A DNA stretch of 64,000 bases from Roseomonas elaeocarpi (GTDB lineage Bacteria > Pseudomonadota > Alphaproteobacteria > Acetobacterales > Acetobacteraceae), in NCBI RefSeq assembly GCF_042433915.1, contig NZ_JBHLUN010000001.1, positions 248,001-312,000 on the forward strand, read 5' to 3'. The notes under the pieces were generated by a model. That model was given only the letters and a program-made list of their open reading frames with translations, was not told the origin of the DNA and made no database searches. The translations under genes and the position numbers were made by a program. Positions 1 to 9,282 of the stretch are shown one piece after another (positions within the stretch are counted from its first letter, which is position 1; every line of letters starts with the position of its first letter).

Positions 1-40
1 ATGAGTGGGGGCACGGGGTAGAGAATTCCTCCTCTCCCCG
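1..40. repeat. Truncated copy 1 of the AB-hairpin intergenic element
   Basis: The window opens inside the arm-A end of the element that recurs as full copies at 1867, 8245, 10746, 18817, 20205, 34856 and 38851. The ATGAGTGGGGG start and the AGAGAATTCC hairpin core match those arms, but the hairpin is degraded (the outer GGGGG run is interrupted by CACGGGGT). Only the arm-A end is visible. Unlike the full copies, arm A here faces the 5' end of a gene (the dehydratase at 138). Confidence 0.75.
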
Positions 41-137
41 CAGCGCGGCCCGGACAGGCGCGCCAACTCCAGATCCCCCTGGCATCCCACCCCGCTTTGC
101 CCGAGGCTCAGCCGCAAACAAGGAAGGGGGACGCGCC

Positions 138-1853
138 ATGACAGACGATTCCGGCAGGAAGGGCCTGCGCAAGGGCCTCACCAGCTACGGCGATGACGGC
201 TTCTCGCTGTTCCTGCGCAAGGCCTTCATCAAGGCCGCGGGCTATTCCGACGACGCGTTGGACCGGCCGATCATCGGCATCACCGACACCGCCAGCGACT
301 TCAACCCGTGTCACGGCAACGCGCCCCAGCTGATCGAGGCGATCCGGCGCGGCGTGATGCTGGCGGGCGGGCTGCCGATGAACTTTCCGACCATCTCGGT
401 GCACGAGAGCTTCGCGCACCCGACCTCGATGTTCCTGCGCAACCTGATGGCGATGGACACCGAGGAGATGGTGCGCGCCCAGCCGATGGATGCCGTCGTC
501 CTGGTGGGCGGCTGCGACAAGACGCTGCCGGCGCAGATCATGGGCGCGGCCTCGGCCGGCATCCCGGCGATCGTGGTGCCGGTGGGGCCGATGGTGGTGG
601 GCCATCACCGGGGCGAGGTCCTGGGCGCCTGCACCGACTGCCGCCGGCTGTGGGGGCAACATCGCGCCGGCCGCATCGACGCGGCCGAGATCGAGGTCAT
701 CTCCGGCCGCCTCGCGCCCTCCGTCGGCACCTGCATGGTGATGGGCACAGCCTCCACCATGGCCTGCATGATCGAGGCGTTGGGCCTGTCGATCCCCTAC
801 GCCGCCGCGATCCCCGCCCCGCATGCCGAACGGCTGCGCTGTGGCGAGGCCTCGGGCCGCGCGGCGGTGGAGATGGTGGCGCGCGGCGGCCCCGCGCCGG
901 CGGCGCTGCTGACGCCCGCCAGCTTCCGCAACGCCATGGTGGTGCTGCAGGCGATCGGCGGTTCCACCAACGGGCTGATCCACCTGGCCGCCATCGCCGG
1001 TCGCGTCGGCCACCGCATCGACCTGGAGGAGTTCGACCGCATCGGGCGCGAGGTCCCCGTGCTGATCGACCTCAAGCCCTCGGGCGACCACTACATGGAA
1101 CACTTCCACCACGCCGGCGCCATGCCGCGCCTGCTGCGGGAGTTGTCGCCCTTCCTCGACCTCGACGCGCCGACCGTGACCGGCGGCACGCTGCGCGACT
1201 ACGCCGACATGGCCGAGGACGTGCCGGGCCAGACCGTGATCCGCCCCCGCAGCGCACCGCTGAAGGAGACCGGCGGCATGGCGGTGCTGCGCGGCAACCT
1301 CGCGCCCGGCGGCGCCGTCATCAAGCACGCCGCCGCCACGCCGGCGCTGCTGCAGCACACCGGCCGCGCCGTGGTCTTCGAGAACGTCGAGGACATGACG
1401 GCGCGCCTCGACGACCCCGCGCTGGAGGTCGCGGCGGACGACGTGCTGGTGCTGCGCAACGCCGGGCCGAAGGGCGCGCCCGGCATGCCCGAGGCCGGCT
1501 ACCTGCCGATCCCGAAGAAGCTCGCGGCGGCAGGGGTGAAGGACATGGTCCGCATCTCCGACGCGCGGATGAGCGGCACCGCCTTCGGCACCATCGTGCT
1601 GCACATCACGCCCGAAGCGGCTGCGGGCGGCCCCCTGGCGCTGGTGCAGACCGGCGACCAGATCCGCCTCGACGTCGCGGCGCGCGAGATCACGCTGCTG
1701 GTGCCGGACGAGGAACTGCGCACCCGCGCCGCGCAGACCGGCGGCGCCGCACCGCGGCCGAAGCGCGGCTACGCCCGGCTGTTCCACGACACGGTGACCC
1801 AGGCTGACCGGGGCTGCGACTTCGATTTCCTTGCTGCCGAGCCGGAGGATTGA
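138..1853 (+). CDS. IlvD/Edd-family dehydratase, probably a sugar-acid dehydratase
   Basis: 571 aa, normal family length. Iron-sulfur enzyme that dehydrates dihydroxy acids. Cluster cysteines are visible as C58 (NPCHGN), C126 (GGCDKT) and C199 (GTCMVMGTAST). The family includes dihydroxy-acid dehydratase (IlvD), phosphogluconate dehydratase (Edd) and pentonate/aldonate dehydratases. Sequence alone does not fix the substrate, but the neighbouring RbsABC-type importer, DHDPS-family enzyme and keto-deoxy-sugar-acid-type SDR favour an aldonic acid over branched-chain amino acid biosynthesis. The ATG follows a GGAAGGGGG purine tract. An AB-hairpin element begins 13 bp after the stop and presumably forms its 3' end. 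Confidence 0.85.
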   Translation: MTDDSGRKGLRKGLTSYGDDGFSLFLRKAFIKAAGYSDDALDRPIIGITDTASDFNPCHGNAPQLIEAIRRGVMLAGGLPMNFPTISVHESFAHPTSMFLRNLMAMDTEEMVRAQPMDAVVLVGGCDKTLPAQIMGAASAGIPAIVVPVGPMVVGHHRGEVLGACTDCRRLWGQHRAGRIDAAEIEVISGRLAPSVGTCMVMGTASTMACMIEALGLSIPYAAAIPAPHAERLRCGEASGRAAVEMVARGGPAPAALLTPASFRNAMVVLQAIGGSTNGLIHLAAIAGRVGHRIDLEEFDRIGREVPVLIDLKPSGDHYMEHFHHAGAMPRLLRELSPFLDLDAPTVTGGTLRDYADMAEDVPGQTVIRPRSAPLKETGGMAVLRGNLAPGGAVIKHAAATPALLQHTGRAVVFENVEDMTARLDDPALEVAADDVLVLRNAGPKGAPGMPEAGYLPIPKKLAAAGVKDMVRISDARMSGTAFGTIVLHITPEAAAGGPLALVQTGDQIRLDVAAREITLLVPDEELRTRAAQTGGAAPRPKRGYARLFHDTVTQADRGCDFDFLAAEPED

Positions 1854-1866
1854 AGGGGCGCTCTGT

Positions 1867-2144
1867 CCCGGGGGAGAGAAGGAATTCTCTCCCCCGGACC
1901 CCCACTCATCTTTCTTTGAGACGCTGCCGCGGGAACGTTGAAAGCCTGTCGCGGTACGATGGTCGCCGGCGCTACTCAAAAAATCAGAATTTGCTGTCAG
2001 TCCTGGCTGAACCGTCCCTCGCTCCGGCTCGATGAGCCGGAGCGCACGGCGCCCAACACGCTCCCGCGGCAGCGTCCTGAAAAAAGATGAGGGCGGAGGG
2101 GTCCGGGGAGGGGGAGAACACTTTCTCCCCCTCCCTGGCCACGG
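1867..2144 (+). repeat. AB-hairpin element, copy 2 (A to B)
   Basis: 278 bp between two convergent genes. Arm A (1868-1897) is a 13-bp perfect hairpin with a GGAA loop. Next come CTCATCTTT and GACGCTGCCGCGGG, which pair with CCCGCGGCAGCGTC and AAAGATGAG near the right end to make a long-range stem. The enclosed part carries the hairpin GCTCCGGCTC/GAGCCGGAGC. Arm B (about 2101-2140) is a 16-bp hairpin with a 4-nt CACT loop, followed by GGCCACGG. No T-run follows either hairpin, so this is not a classical intrinsic terminator. Confidence 0.9.
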
Positions 2145-2175
2145 CGCACCCTCAGGCTCGAACGCGAGCGCCGCC

Positions 2176-3108
2176 TCAGCGCGACCAACCCGGGTACTGG
2201 TTCACGTTGTCCCGCGTCACCAGTGTCGAGGGCAGCAGCACCATCGGGTTTTCCGGCTTGTTGCCGTTCAAGATGCCATTGCCGACCTCCAGCGCCTGCT
2301 TGCCCATGGCGTAGGGGTCCTGGCTGGCGGAGGCGCGGATCTGGGTATTGCCCTTCAGCGCCGCCACGATGTCGGGCGCCCCGTCCACCGAGGTGATCAC
2401 GATGTTGCTGCGGTTGAGCTGCCGTGCCGCGAGGTCGGAGCCGATCGCCTGCGGATCGTTGATCGTGAAGACGCCCTGCAGCGACGGGAAGCGCGTGAGG
2501 AAGCCCTGCATCACGTTCAGCCCGCCGTCGCGCGAACCCTTGCCGTCCTGGTCCGAGGACAGGAGCTTGATGTCCGGGAACTGCGACAGCACCTGCTTGC
2601 AGCCGTTGACGCGGTCGATCACGGCCGAAACCTGCGGCCCGTTCTGGATCACCACGTTGCCCTTGCCGCCGATCTGCTCGGCCATGTAGCGGCAGGAGAT
2701 CTCGCCGGCCTGGACGTTGTTGGTCTGCACCGTGGCATCGGCGCCGTTGGCCGCCACGTCCACGCCGACCACGGTGATGCCGGCGGCCTGCGCGCGCTTG
2801 ATCGCGGGCGTGATGGCGCGTGGGTCCACCGCGTTCACCAGGATCAGGTCGACGCCCGAGGCGATGAAGTTGTCGATCTGCGTGAACTGCTTGTTCAGGT
2901 CATAATCCGCCGAGGCAATGGTGAGGCGCGCCTGCGGGTTGATCGCCCGGGCCGCGTCGGTGGCGCCCTTGCCGATCGCCACGAAGAACGGGTTGCCGAG
3001 CGAGCCGACGGTCACGCCGATCGAGCGAAGCTCCCGCGCTGAAGCATCGTGAAGGCCGGCGAAGCCTGACGCGAGCACCGCGCCCGCCAGCAGGATGGTT
3101 TTGAGCAT
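2176..3108 (-). CDS. Sugar ABC transporter periplasmic binding protein (RbsB type)
   Basis: 310 aa with a Sec signal peptide (MLKTILLAGAVLASGFAG...) and the periplasmic-binding-protein type I fold: VGSLGNPFFVAIGKGA at the start of lobe 1, DLILVNAVDP, and the late VITSVDGAPDIVAALK motif. I place the start at 3108 because AGGAGGAAAC... directly precedes that ATG on the minus strand; the in-frame upstream start would put the Shine-Dalgarno inside the gene. Last gene of the minus-strand run DHDPS family, ATPase, permease, binding protein; 106 bp separate it from the permease. The ligand is probably a monosaccharide or its acid. Confidence 0.88.
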   Translation of the reverse strand: MLKTILLAGAVLASGFAGLHDASARELRSIGVTVGSLGNPFFVAIGKGATDAARAINPQARLTIASADYDLNKQFTQIDNFIASGVDLILVNAVDPRAITPAIKRAQAAGITVVGVDVAANGADATVQTNNVQAGEISCRYMAEQIGGKGNVVIQNGPQVSAVIDRVNGCKQVLSQFPDIKLLSSDQDGKGSRDGGLNVMQGFLTRFPSLQGVFTINDPQAIGSDLAARQLNRSNIVITSVDGAPDIVAALKGNTQIRASASQDPYAMGKQALEVGNGILNGNKPENPMVLLPSTLVTRDNVNQYPGWSR

Positions 3109-3214
3109 TGTTTCCTCCAGAAGGCCCAGCATTCCGACGCCGGCCCGGGGCTGTTCGGGCCGGCAAAGGCGCCTCCGGGCCGCGGGTGACCCGGAGGCGC
3201 GTTGCAGCCAAGGT

Positions 3215-4243
3215 TCAGGTGCGCGCGCTGCCCTGCAGGCGGACGCGGTCGAGCGCCACGGCGCCGATGATCACCAGCCCCTTGATGATGAACTGCCAGA
3301 TGTCCGACACCCCCACGAGGGTGAGGCCGTTGCTCAGCACCGCGATGATCAGCGCGCCGATCAGCGTGCCCCAGATCGTGCCGATGCCGCCCACGAAGCT
3401 GGTGCCGCCCAGGATCACCGCCGCGATCGCGTCGAGCTCGTAGGACTGTCCCAGCTGCAAGCCGTTGGCCGCAAACAGCCGCGCCGCCGACATCACGCCA
3501 CCCAATCCCGCGAGCAGGCCGGAGGTGGCGTAAACGAACAACAGGATCATCCAGACCTTGATGCCCGACAGCCGCGCCGCCGCGGGGTTGCCGCCCACCG
3601 CGTAGATCCACACGCCCAGCACTGTGCGCCGCAGCACGTACCAGGACAGGAGGATCACCAGCAGCGCGATGACCGCCAGCACCGGGATGCCGAAGCCGAC
3701 GCCGAGCGGGATCGTGGCGTTGCCGATAAAGGCGAAAGGCAGGTCCGGGTTGAACACCGTGGTGTCCTCACCCATCAGGCGCGCCAGCCCGCGCACCGCA
3801 GTGAGCGAGCCCAGCGTGACGATAAAGGGCGGCAGCTTCGCGAAGGCGACCAGCGCACCGTTGATCAGACCGAAACCCAGGCCCGTGAGCAGCGCCGCCG
3901 GCACGCCGAGCCAGCCCCAGTCCGGGATCAGCGAGGCGATCAGCGCCGCCATGGCCGAGGCTGCCAGGATCGAGCCCACCGACAGGTCGATACCGCCGGT
4001 CAGGATCACGAAGGTCATGCCCGCGCCCAGCACCGTGTTGATGGCGGCCTGTTGCAGCACGATGGGAATGTTCTGCGCGGTCAGGAAGCCCTGTTCCGCC
4101 AGCTGGTGAAAGCCCAGCGCCAGCAGGATCAGCACCGGCAGCATGCCCAGCGCCTGGATCATGCTGCGAACACGCACCTGCCGTTCCGAGAGCCCGGCAC
4201 CCCCGGTGGGTGCGGTGGCCTGCGGGATCTTCGCCTCGCTCAT
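3215..4243 (-). CDS. Sugar ABC transporter permease (RbsC type)
   Basis: 342 aa, strongly hydrophobic with about 8-10 membrane segments. The conserved GAGMTFVILTGGIDLSVGS stretch is characteristic of ribose/xylose-class (BPD_transp_2) permeases. The cytoplasmic N-terminus is about 35 residues long. It lies 30 bp downstream of the ATPase gene on the same strand and should form a homodimeric channel with it. The start codon follows a GAGGAAC ribosome-binding sequence. Confidence 0.9.
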   Translation of the reverse strand: MSEAKIPQATAPTGGAGLSERQVRVRSMIQALGMLPVLILLALGFHQLAEQGFLTAQNIPIVLQQAAINTVLGAGMTFVILTGGIDLSVGSILAASAMAALIASLIPDWGWLGVPAALLTGLGFGLINGALVAFAKLPPFIVTLGSLTAVRGLARLMGEDTTVFNPDLPFAFIGNATIPLGVGFGIPVLAVIALLVILLSWYVLRRTVLGVWIYAVGGNPAAARLSGIKVWMILLFVYATSGLLAGLGGVMSAARLFAANGLQLGQSYELDAIAAVILGGTSFVGGIGTIWGTLIGALIIAVLSNGLTLVGVSDIWQFIIKGLVIIGAVALDRVRLQGSART

Positions 4244-4273
4244 GGTTCTGTTCCTCCCCGCCGTCGCCGACCG

Positions 4274-5818
4274 TCAGGCTGCGACGCCCGCGCCGTAGCG
4301 CATGATGTTCTCCTGGGTGATGGCATCGCCGCCCGGGCCGCCGACCTCGCCCACCAGCCGCCCTTCGCGCATCACCAGCACGCGGTCGCAGGTGCCGATG
4401 ATCTCCGGCAGCTCGGAGGAGATCACCACCACGCCGATCCCGCGCTTCGCGAGGTCGTCGATGAGGCGGTAGATCTCGGACTTCGCGCCGATGTCGACGC
4501 CGCGCGTCGGCTCATCCAGGATCAGCACGCGCGGCCCGATCTCCAGCCAGCGCGACAGCAGCACCTTCTGCTGGTTGCCGCCCGACAGGCTGCCCACCAT
4601 CACCTGCGGGCTGGCCGCGCGCACGCGCAGCGCCTCGAAGGCCGCCACCGCCCGCCTGCGCGCGGCGGTGAGGTCGAGGATGCCGCGCGGCCGCGCGTCG
4701 CGGCAGATCACGCCGAGGTTGATGTTGGTGCCGCAGCTGAGATCGAGGAACAGGCCCAGCCCCTTGCGATCCTCGGTCAGGTAGGCGATGCCCGCGAGCA
4801 GCGCGTCCTCGGGCCCCTCGATCGCGACGGGCCTGCCGTCGACCAGCACCTCGCCGCCGCGCTTCGGGTCGGCACCGTAGATCAGCCGCGCCAGCTCCGT
4901 CCGGCCCGAGCCCACCAGCCCCGCGATGCCCAGCACCTCGCCCGCGTGCAGCGTGAAGGAGCAGGGGTGCACGCGCCGGCCGCCATCGGTGATGCCCCGC
5001 ACCTCCAGCACCGCGGGGCCGCGGCTGCCGTGCGGGTCGTGCGTCTTGGTGTAGAAGGAGGACAGGTCGCGCCCCACCATCATCTTCACCAGCGTTTCGG
5101 CGGAAAGCTCCTCGCGTTCCAGCGTGCCGACGTAGCCGCCGTCGCGCAGCACCGTGACGCGGTCGGCCAGCTCGTAGATCTCGGCCATGCGGTGGCTGAT
5201 GTAGAGGATCGCGATGCCGTCGGCGCGCAGCTGCCGCACCAGCGCGAAGAGCCGCTCGGTTTCGCGCGACGACAGCGCCGTGGTCGGCTCATCGAGCACC
5301 AGGATGCGCGAACGCCCGTGCAGGGCGCGCGCGATCTCCACCAGCTGCTGCTCCGCGATCGAGAGCGTGCCGACCTTGGTGTCCGGCGTGAAGGGCGCGC
5401 CCAGGCGTTCCAGCACCGGGCGGCTGCCGGCGACCATGGCGCGACGGTCGATCATGCCGCGGCGCGACGGCTCGGTGCCGAGATAGATATTTTCCGCCAC
5501 CGTCAGGTTCGGGGCGAGCGCCAGCTCCTGATAGATGATGGCGATGCCGTGCCGCTTGGCGACGATGGGATCGGTGATCTCCACCGCCTCGCCGTCGATC
5601 AGGATCTCGGCGCCCGGATCGGCCCGGTAGGCACCCGAAAGGATCTTCATCAGCGTCGACTTGCCGGCGCCGTTCTCGCCCATCAGCGCCAGGACCTCGC
5701 CGCCCCAGGCCTGAAGGCGGACGCCGTTCAGCGCCTTCACGCCGGGAAAGGTCTTGGAAACGTTGCGCATCTCAAGCCTGGGACGCGTGTCGCCACGCAT
5801 CGACATGCCGTCCGCCAT
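4274..5818 (-). CDS. Sugar ABC transporter ATP-binding protein, two-domain (RbsA/XylG type)
   Basis: 514 aa containing two ABC cassettes in tandem, as in RbsA and XylG. The first has Walker A GENGAGKST near residue 47, a degenerate signature LSIAEQQLVEIARAL and Walker B ILVLDEPT. The second has the usual degenerate P-loop (GLVGSGRTEL), a clear LSGGNQQKV signature and VLILDEPTRGVD. It couples ATP hydrolysis to import through the adjacent permease. It follows the DHDPS-family gene by 117 bp, so enzyme and transporter are probably co-transcribed. Confidence 0.92.
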   Translation of the reverse strand: MADGMSMRGDTRPRLEMRNVSKTFPGVKALNGVRLQAWGGEVLALMGENGAGKSTLMKILSGAYRADPGAEILIDGEAVEITDPIVAKRHGIAIIYQELALAPNLTVAENIYLGTEPSRRGMIDRRAMVAGSRPVLERLGAPFTPDTKVGTLSIAEQQLVEIARALHGRSRILVLDEPTTALSSRETERLFALVRQLRADGIAILYISHRMAEIYELADRVTVLRDGGYVGTLEREELSAETLVKMMVGRDLSSFYTKTHDPHGSRGPAVLEVRGITDGGRRVHPCSFTLHAGEVLGIAGLVGSGRTELARLIYGADPKRGGEVLVDGRPVAIEGPEDALLAGIAYLTEDRKGLGLFLDLSCGTNINLGVICRDARPRGILDLTAARRRAVAAFEALRVRAASPQVMVGSLSGGNQQKVLLSRWLEIGPRVLILDEPTRGVDIGAKSEIYRLIDDLAKRGIGVVVISSELPEIIGTCDRVLVMREGRLVGEVGGPGGDAITQENIMRYGAGVAA

Positions 5819-5935
5819 GATGCCCTCCCAGTTTTTTCGTCTTTCTGGCAGGATAACATCACGGCGGCGGTGGCCGCGGCAATCAAACAGAACGACCCGT
5901 CAACGCGCCGGGCCGCCGGCTCGGGAAGGGCGGCG

Positions 5936-6886
5936 TCAGCCCACCAGCTTGCCCGCCCGCGGGTCGCGCTTTGCCAGCCGCGCCAGCAGGTATTCGACCT
6001 CCGAGCGCGCCGTGGCGCTCATCGCGGCGGCCGGCTTGCGCTGCGTGTCGCTGGCGATGATGCCGCGGCGCATCATCACGTATTTCCGTACCGCCAGTCC
6101 CACGCCCGGCTGCTGCTCGTAGCGCAACAGCGGCAAGTGTACGTCGAACAGGTCGTGCGCCGCGTCGCGCTCGCCCGCCAGGGCATGGCGCACCACGTCC
6201 ACCAGCATGTCGGGAAAGGCGTAGCCGGTCATGGCGCCGTCGGCGCCGCGCTCCGTCTCGAAGTCGAGGAACAGACCGCCATTGCCGCACAGGATCGAGA
6301 CGTGGCGCAGCGAACCCTCGGCTTCCCAGCGGCGCAGCGCGGAGATCTTTTCCAGTCCCGGCCAGTCCTCGTGCTTGAGCATCACGCAGCTCGGGTTCTC
6401 GGTGATGATGCGCCGCACCACGCCCGGGCTCATCACCACGGTGAAGTTCAGCGGGTAGTCCTGGATCACGAAGGGAATGTCCTCGCCGATCGCCTCCGCC
6501 GCCTGGCGGTAGTATCCGGCGATCTGGTCGTCGGTGCGCAGCGTGTTGGGCGGCGCGATCATCACCGCCGCGGCGCCCGCCTCCATCGAGGCCTGGGCCA
6601 GCGAGCGCATCGCGGCGAAGCCCGGCGCCGACACCCCCACGATCACCGGCAGCGACCCCGCGCGCCGGATGAAGCGGCGCGCGATTTCCAGCGCTTCCGC
6701 ACCGTCGAGCTTGGGTGCCTCGCCCAGCACGCCCAGCACCGTCATGCCGTTGCCGCCGCACTCGCCGTAGAAGTCGGTCATGCGGTCGATGGAATCATAA
6801 TCCACGCGGCCATCGGGGTGGAACGGCGTGGGTGCGATCGGGAAAACGCCCTTGGCATCGTTGAGGGGGGCAGGATCGAGCGGCAT
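5936..6886 (-). CDS. Dihydrodipicolinate synthase/N-acetylneuraminate lyase family protein
   Basis: 316 aa class I aldolase-fold TIM barrel. The Schiff-base lysine is K171 (CVMLKHEDW) and the catalytic tyrosine Y144 (IQDYP). The C-terminal extension and the HEDWPGLEKI context resemble members acting on 2-keto-3-deoxy sugar acids rather than true DapA. I set the start at 6886 because ACAGGAGGAAACACCGAT precedes that ATG; an in-frame start 48 bp upstream lacks this. First gene of a probable operon with the sugar importer. With the IlvD/Edd dehydratase it fits a non-phosphorylative aldonate route (dehydration, then keto-deoxy acid processing); substrate uncertain. Confidence 0.82.
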   Translation of the reverse strand: MPLDPAPLNDAKGVFPIAPTPFHPDGRVDYDSIDRMTDFYGECGGNGMTVLGVLGEAPKLDGAEALEIARRFIRRAGSLPVIVGVSAPGFAAMRSLAQASMEAGAAAVMIAPPNTLRTDDQIAGYYRQAAEAIGEDIPFVIQDYPLNFTVVMSPGVVRRIITENPSCVMLKHEDWPGLEKISALRRWEAEGSLRHVSILCGNGGLFLDFETERGADGAMTGYAFPDMLVDVVRHALAGERDAAHDLFDVHLPLLRYEQQPGVGLAVRKYVMMRRGIIASDTQRKPAAAMSATARSEVEYLLARLAKRDPRAGKLVG

Positions 6887-7399
6887 ATCGGTGTTTCCTC
6901 CTGTTGTGTCGGTGCTGCTTCGTGCGTCAGTCACCAGTGTGGCCCGCCGCGGCGGAAGCGTCGCCTGATGGTCAGGCGCGACGATTGCGCCCAGGGCCCG
7001 GGCGCCGTGGCCGCGCCCGCCAGTGGGGCGCGGGGGTGATCAGGCAGCGGTCGCGCGGGATGCGCCGCACGGTCAGCCGGCGCCTGTTCCCGGTGCTGCT
7101 GGCCCGGACCATGCCACGCTCCTCCCCTCACTGAGGCGCCCGTTCGCGAGGCCGGGCGCTCTTGGAAAGGGAGCCTGCGATCCGTGGCGCCGCCCGTCAA
7201 ACCCTGCCGGAGGATCGCCACACTCCATCCCGCCCATCCGCTCCGCGCCACCCATCCCCGGCTTGGCCGTCGCCGCGCCCCGTGCCATGGCGCCAGCACG
7301 GAACGGAACCCGGGGGGCACCGGGCTCCGGCAGGGCTGGCCGGAGGCGCAGGCCAGCAGGGCGGGTCAGCAGGGCCGGCCAGTGGGGCAGGGATATGCG
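6887..7399. other. Intergenic region between divergent genes; no gene seen
   Basis: 513 bp between the divergently transcribed DHDPS-family and alpha/beta hydrolase genes. It must hold promoters for both. I find no convincing coding frame, no tandem repeat and no clear operator palindrome. Open frames here are low-complexity products of the high GC content. Confidence 0.5.
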
Positions 7400-8221
7400 A
7401 TGATGGAGGATGCTGCAGCGCCGGAGCGGATCGACGGCACGGTGGTGTCGCGCGACGGAACCACCATCGGCTACAGCCGCTTCGGGGCCGGAACGCCGCT
7501 CGTGGTGTGCCACGGCGCCTTCAACGCGGCGGCGGACTGGGTGCGCTTCGCCCGGGCGCTGCGGGGATCGCACAGCGTCCTCCTGTACGACCGGCGCGGA
7601 CGCGGGCGCAGCGAGGCGGGGCGGGGGCCGTACTCCCTCGCGGCCGAGATGGACGACCTCGCGGCGGTGGTGGCCCTGGCGGGGGACGGGGCGGCGGTGC
7701 TCGGGCACAGTTTCGGCGGGGGCTGCGCGCTGATGTACGCGTTGCGCGACGGCTTTCGCGGGCGCCTGGTGCTCTACGAGGCCATGAGCGCGCTGCCGCA
7801 GCCGTTGGGTGGCGCGCACCTGCCGGCACTCCGCGCCCTCGTGGCGGCGGGCGACCACGACGCCGCCACCGCCTTCGCGCTGGAGCACATCGTGCGCACG
7901 CCGCCGGAAAAGCTCGCGCTGCTGCGGCAAACCCCGCTGTGGCCGGGCATGGTGGCGCTGACGCCCGGCTTCGTGCAGGAGGCCGCGGCGCTGGACACGA
8001 TCGCCCCCACCGCGGCGGAACTGGCGGCGCTGCGGGCGCGCCCCTGGCTGCTGCTGGGAGAGCGGAGCGAGCAGGACCCGAGCATGCGCTGCACAGCGGC
8101 GCTGGTGGAGCGCCTGCGCGGCGCCACGCTCTACCCCATCCCGGGCCAGGGCCACGCGGCGCACCTGTTCAACCCCGCCCTGCTGGCCCGGATCGTCGCG
8201 CGGTGCCTGGTGGAGGATTGA
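7400..8221 (+). CDS. Alpha/beta hydrolase
   Basis: 273 aa single-domain hydrolase. The nucleophile elbow is GHSFGG (S104), the oxyanion region VVCHGAF (residues 36-41), and the probable catalytic histidine lies in the late GQGHAAH segment. No signal peptide, so cytoplasmic. I start at 7400, where two ATG codons are adjacent, because homology to the fold begins immediately after (DGTVVSRDGTTIGYSRFG); the in-frame upstream extension to 7184 is low-complexity. Substrate not predictable. An AB-hairpin element begins 23 bp after the stop. Confidence 0.82.
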   Translation: MMEDAAAPERIDGTVVSRDGTTIGYSRFGAGTPLVVCHGAFNAAADWVRFARALRGSHSVLLYDRRGRGRSEAGRGPYSLAAEMDDLAAVVALAGDGAAVLGHSFGGGCALMYALRDGFRGRLVLYEAMSALPQPLGGAHLPALRALVAAGDHDAATAFALEHIVRTPPEKLALLRQTPLWPGMVALTPGFVQEAAALDTIAPTAAELAALRARPWLLLGERSEQDPSMRCTAALVERLRGATLYPIPGQGHAAHLFNPALLARIVARCLVED

Positions 8222-8244
8222 GGCTGGGGTTGGCTGGCTGATTG

Positions 8245-8522
8245 CCGTGGCCAGGGAGGGGGAGAAAGAATTCTCCCCTTTCCCGGACCCCTCCACCCTC
8301 ATCTTTCTTTGAGACGCTGCCGCAGGAACGTGGCTGCCGGTGTGCGCTCCGGCTCACCGAGCCGGAGCGAGGGGCGCGTCAGTAAGCGCTGACAGGAAGC
8401 CTGGCTCTTCTGGATAGCGCCGGCGGCCACCGTATCGCGACCGGCCTGCACCGCTCCTGCGGCAGCGTCCCGGAAAAAGATGAGTGGGGGTCCGGGGGAG
8501 AGAATTCCTTCTCTCCCCCGGG
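8245..8522 (-). repeat. AB-hairpin element, copy 3 (B to A on the plus strand)
   Basis: 278 bp, reverse orientation, between convergent genes (23 bp after the hydrolase stop, 13 bp before the SDR stop). Arm A (right end) carries the hairpin around the AGAGAATTCC core. The closing stem reads GCCGCAGGA/TCCTGCGGC, an A-T pair where copies 2 and 5 have G-C. Its arm-B hairpin contains two A-C mismatches in the A-to-B reading, the only full copy with such a defect. The internal GCTCCGGCTC hairpin is intact. Confidence 0.9.
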
Positions 8523-8535
8523 ACGCGCCCAACCC

Positions 8536-9282
8536 TCAGTTCGACCACCCGCCGTCGATCACCTGCGCGGTGCCGGTGGTGAAGGCGGACTCGTCCGAGG
8601 CCAGGTAGACCGCCAGCGCCGCCACTTCTTCCGGCCGGCCGACGCGGCCCACCGGCTGCCGCGCCACGAAGCCGGCGCGCACCGCGGCCTCGTCCTGCCC
8701 GCTGGCCGCGGCCTGGGCGCGGATGCGGTCCCGCAGCGAGGGGGACTCCACCGTGCCCGGGCAGATCGCGTTGCAGCGGATGCCGCGCGCCACGAAATCC
8801 GCCGCCACGGACTTGGTCAGCCCCACCACGGCGGCCTTGCTGGCGCCGTAGGCGAAGCGGTTGGGCACGCCTTTCACGCTGGAGGCGGCGGAGGCCATGT
8901 TGATGATCGAGCCGCCGCCCCTCTCCAGCATGCCCGGCAGCACGGCGCGGATGGTGTGGAACATCGCCGTCACGTTGACCGCGAAGGCGGTGTTCCAGTC
9001 CGCCTCGGTGCAGTCCAGCACCGTGCCGGCGTGTACCACGCCGACGCCGTTGAACAGCACGTCCAGCGGCCCCAGGGCGGCCGACAGCGCCGCGATGGCA
9101 GCGGCGTCGGTGACGTCGAGGCGGTGCGTCTCGCAGCCTTCCAACCCGGCCAGCGCGGCCTCGTCCCGGTCGGTGGCGATCACCCGCGCGCCTTCGCGCC
9201 GGAAGGCCTCGGCCGTGGCGCGGCCGATCCCCTGCGCCGCGGCGGTCACCAGCGCCGTCTTGTTTGAAAGTCGGCCTGCCAT
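8536..9282 (-). CDS. SDR family oxidoreductase, 2-keto-3-deoxy-L-fuconate dehydrogenase-like
   Basis: 248 aa classical short-chain dehydrogenase. The cofactor motif is the TAAAQGIG variant of TGxxxGIG (residues 13-20), D40 suggests NAD preference, and the catalytic set is S131, Y145 and K149. The TAA(A/G)QGIG variant and the GVPNRFAYGASKAAVVGLTK block are typical of 2-keto-3-deoxy-L-fuconate dehydrogenases and related sugar-acid SDRs. The start at 9282 has GGGGGAG just upstream; extending to 9717 adds only a low-complexity run. Next to an aldonate-type cluster, oxidation of a keto-deoxy sugar acid is a reasonable role. Confidence 0.82.
   Translation of the reverse strand: MAGRLSNKTALVTAAAQGIGRATAEAFRREGARVIATDRDEAALAGLEGCETHRLDVTDAAAIAALSAALGPLDVLFNGVGVVHAGTVLDCTEADWNTAFAVNVTAMFHTIRAVLPGMLERGGGSIINMASAASSVKGVPNRFAYGASKAAVVGLTKSVAADFVARGIRCNAICPGTVESPSLRDRIRAQAAASGQDEAAVRAGFVARQPVGRVGRPEEVAALAVYLASDESAFTTGTAQVIDGGWSN

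Noticed and set aside
1867..2144. AB-hairpin elements as ordinary rho-independent terminators
   Set aside because: No T-run follows the hairpins, and the elements contain a conserved 278-bp architecture far beyond a terminator. A termination role is not excluded.
3095..7039. Very long open frame (over 1300 codons) on the plus strand opposite the sugar importer genes
   Set aside because: It is antisense to four well-supported genes, is rich in Arg, His, Gln and Ala, and matches no domain. Long antisense frames are expected at this GC content.
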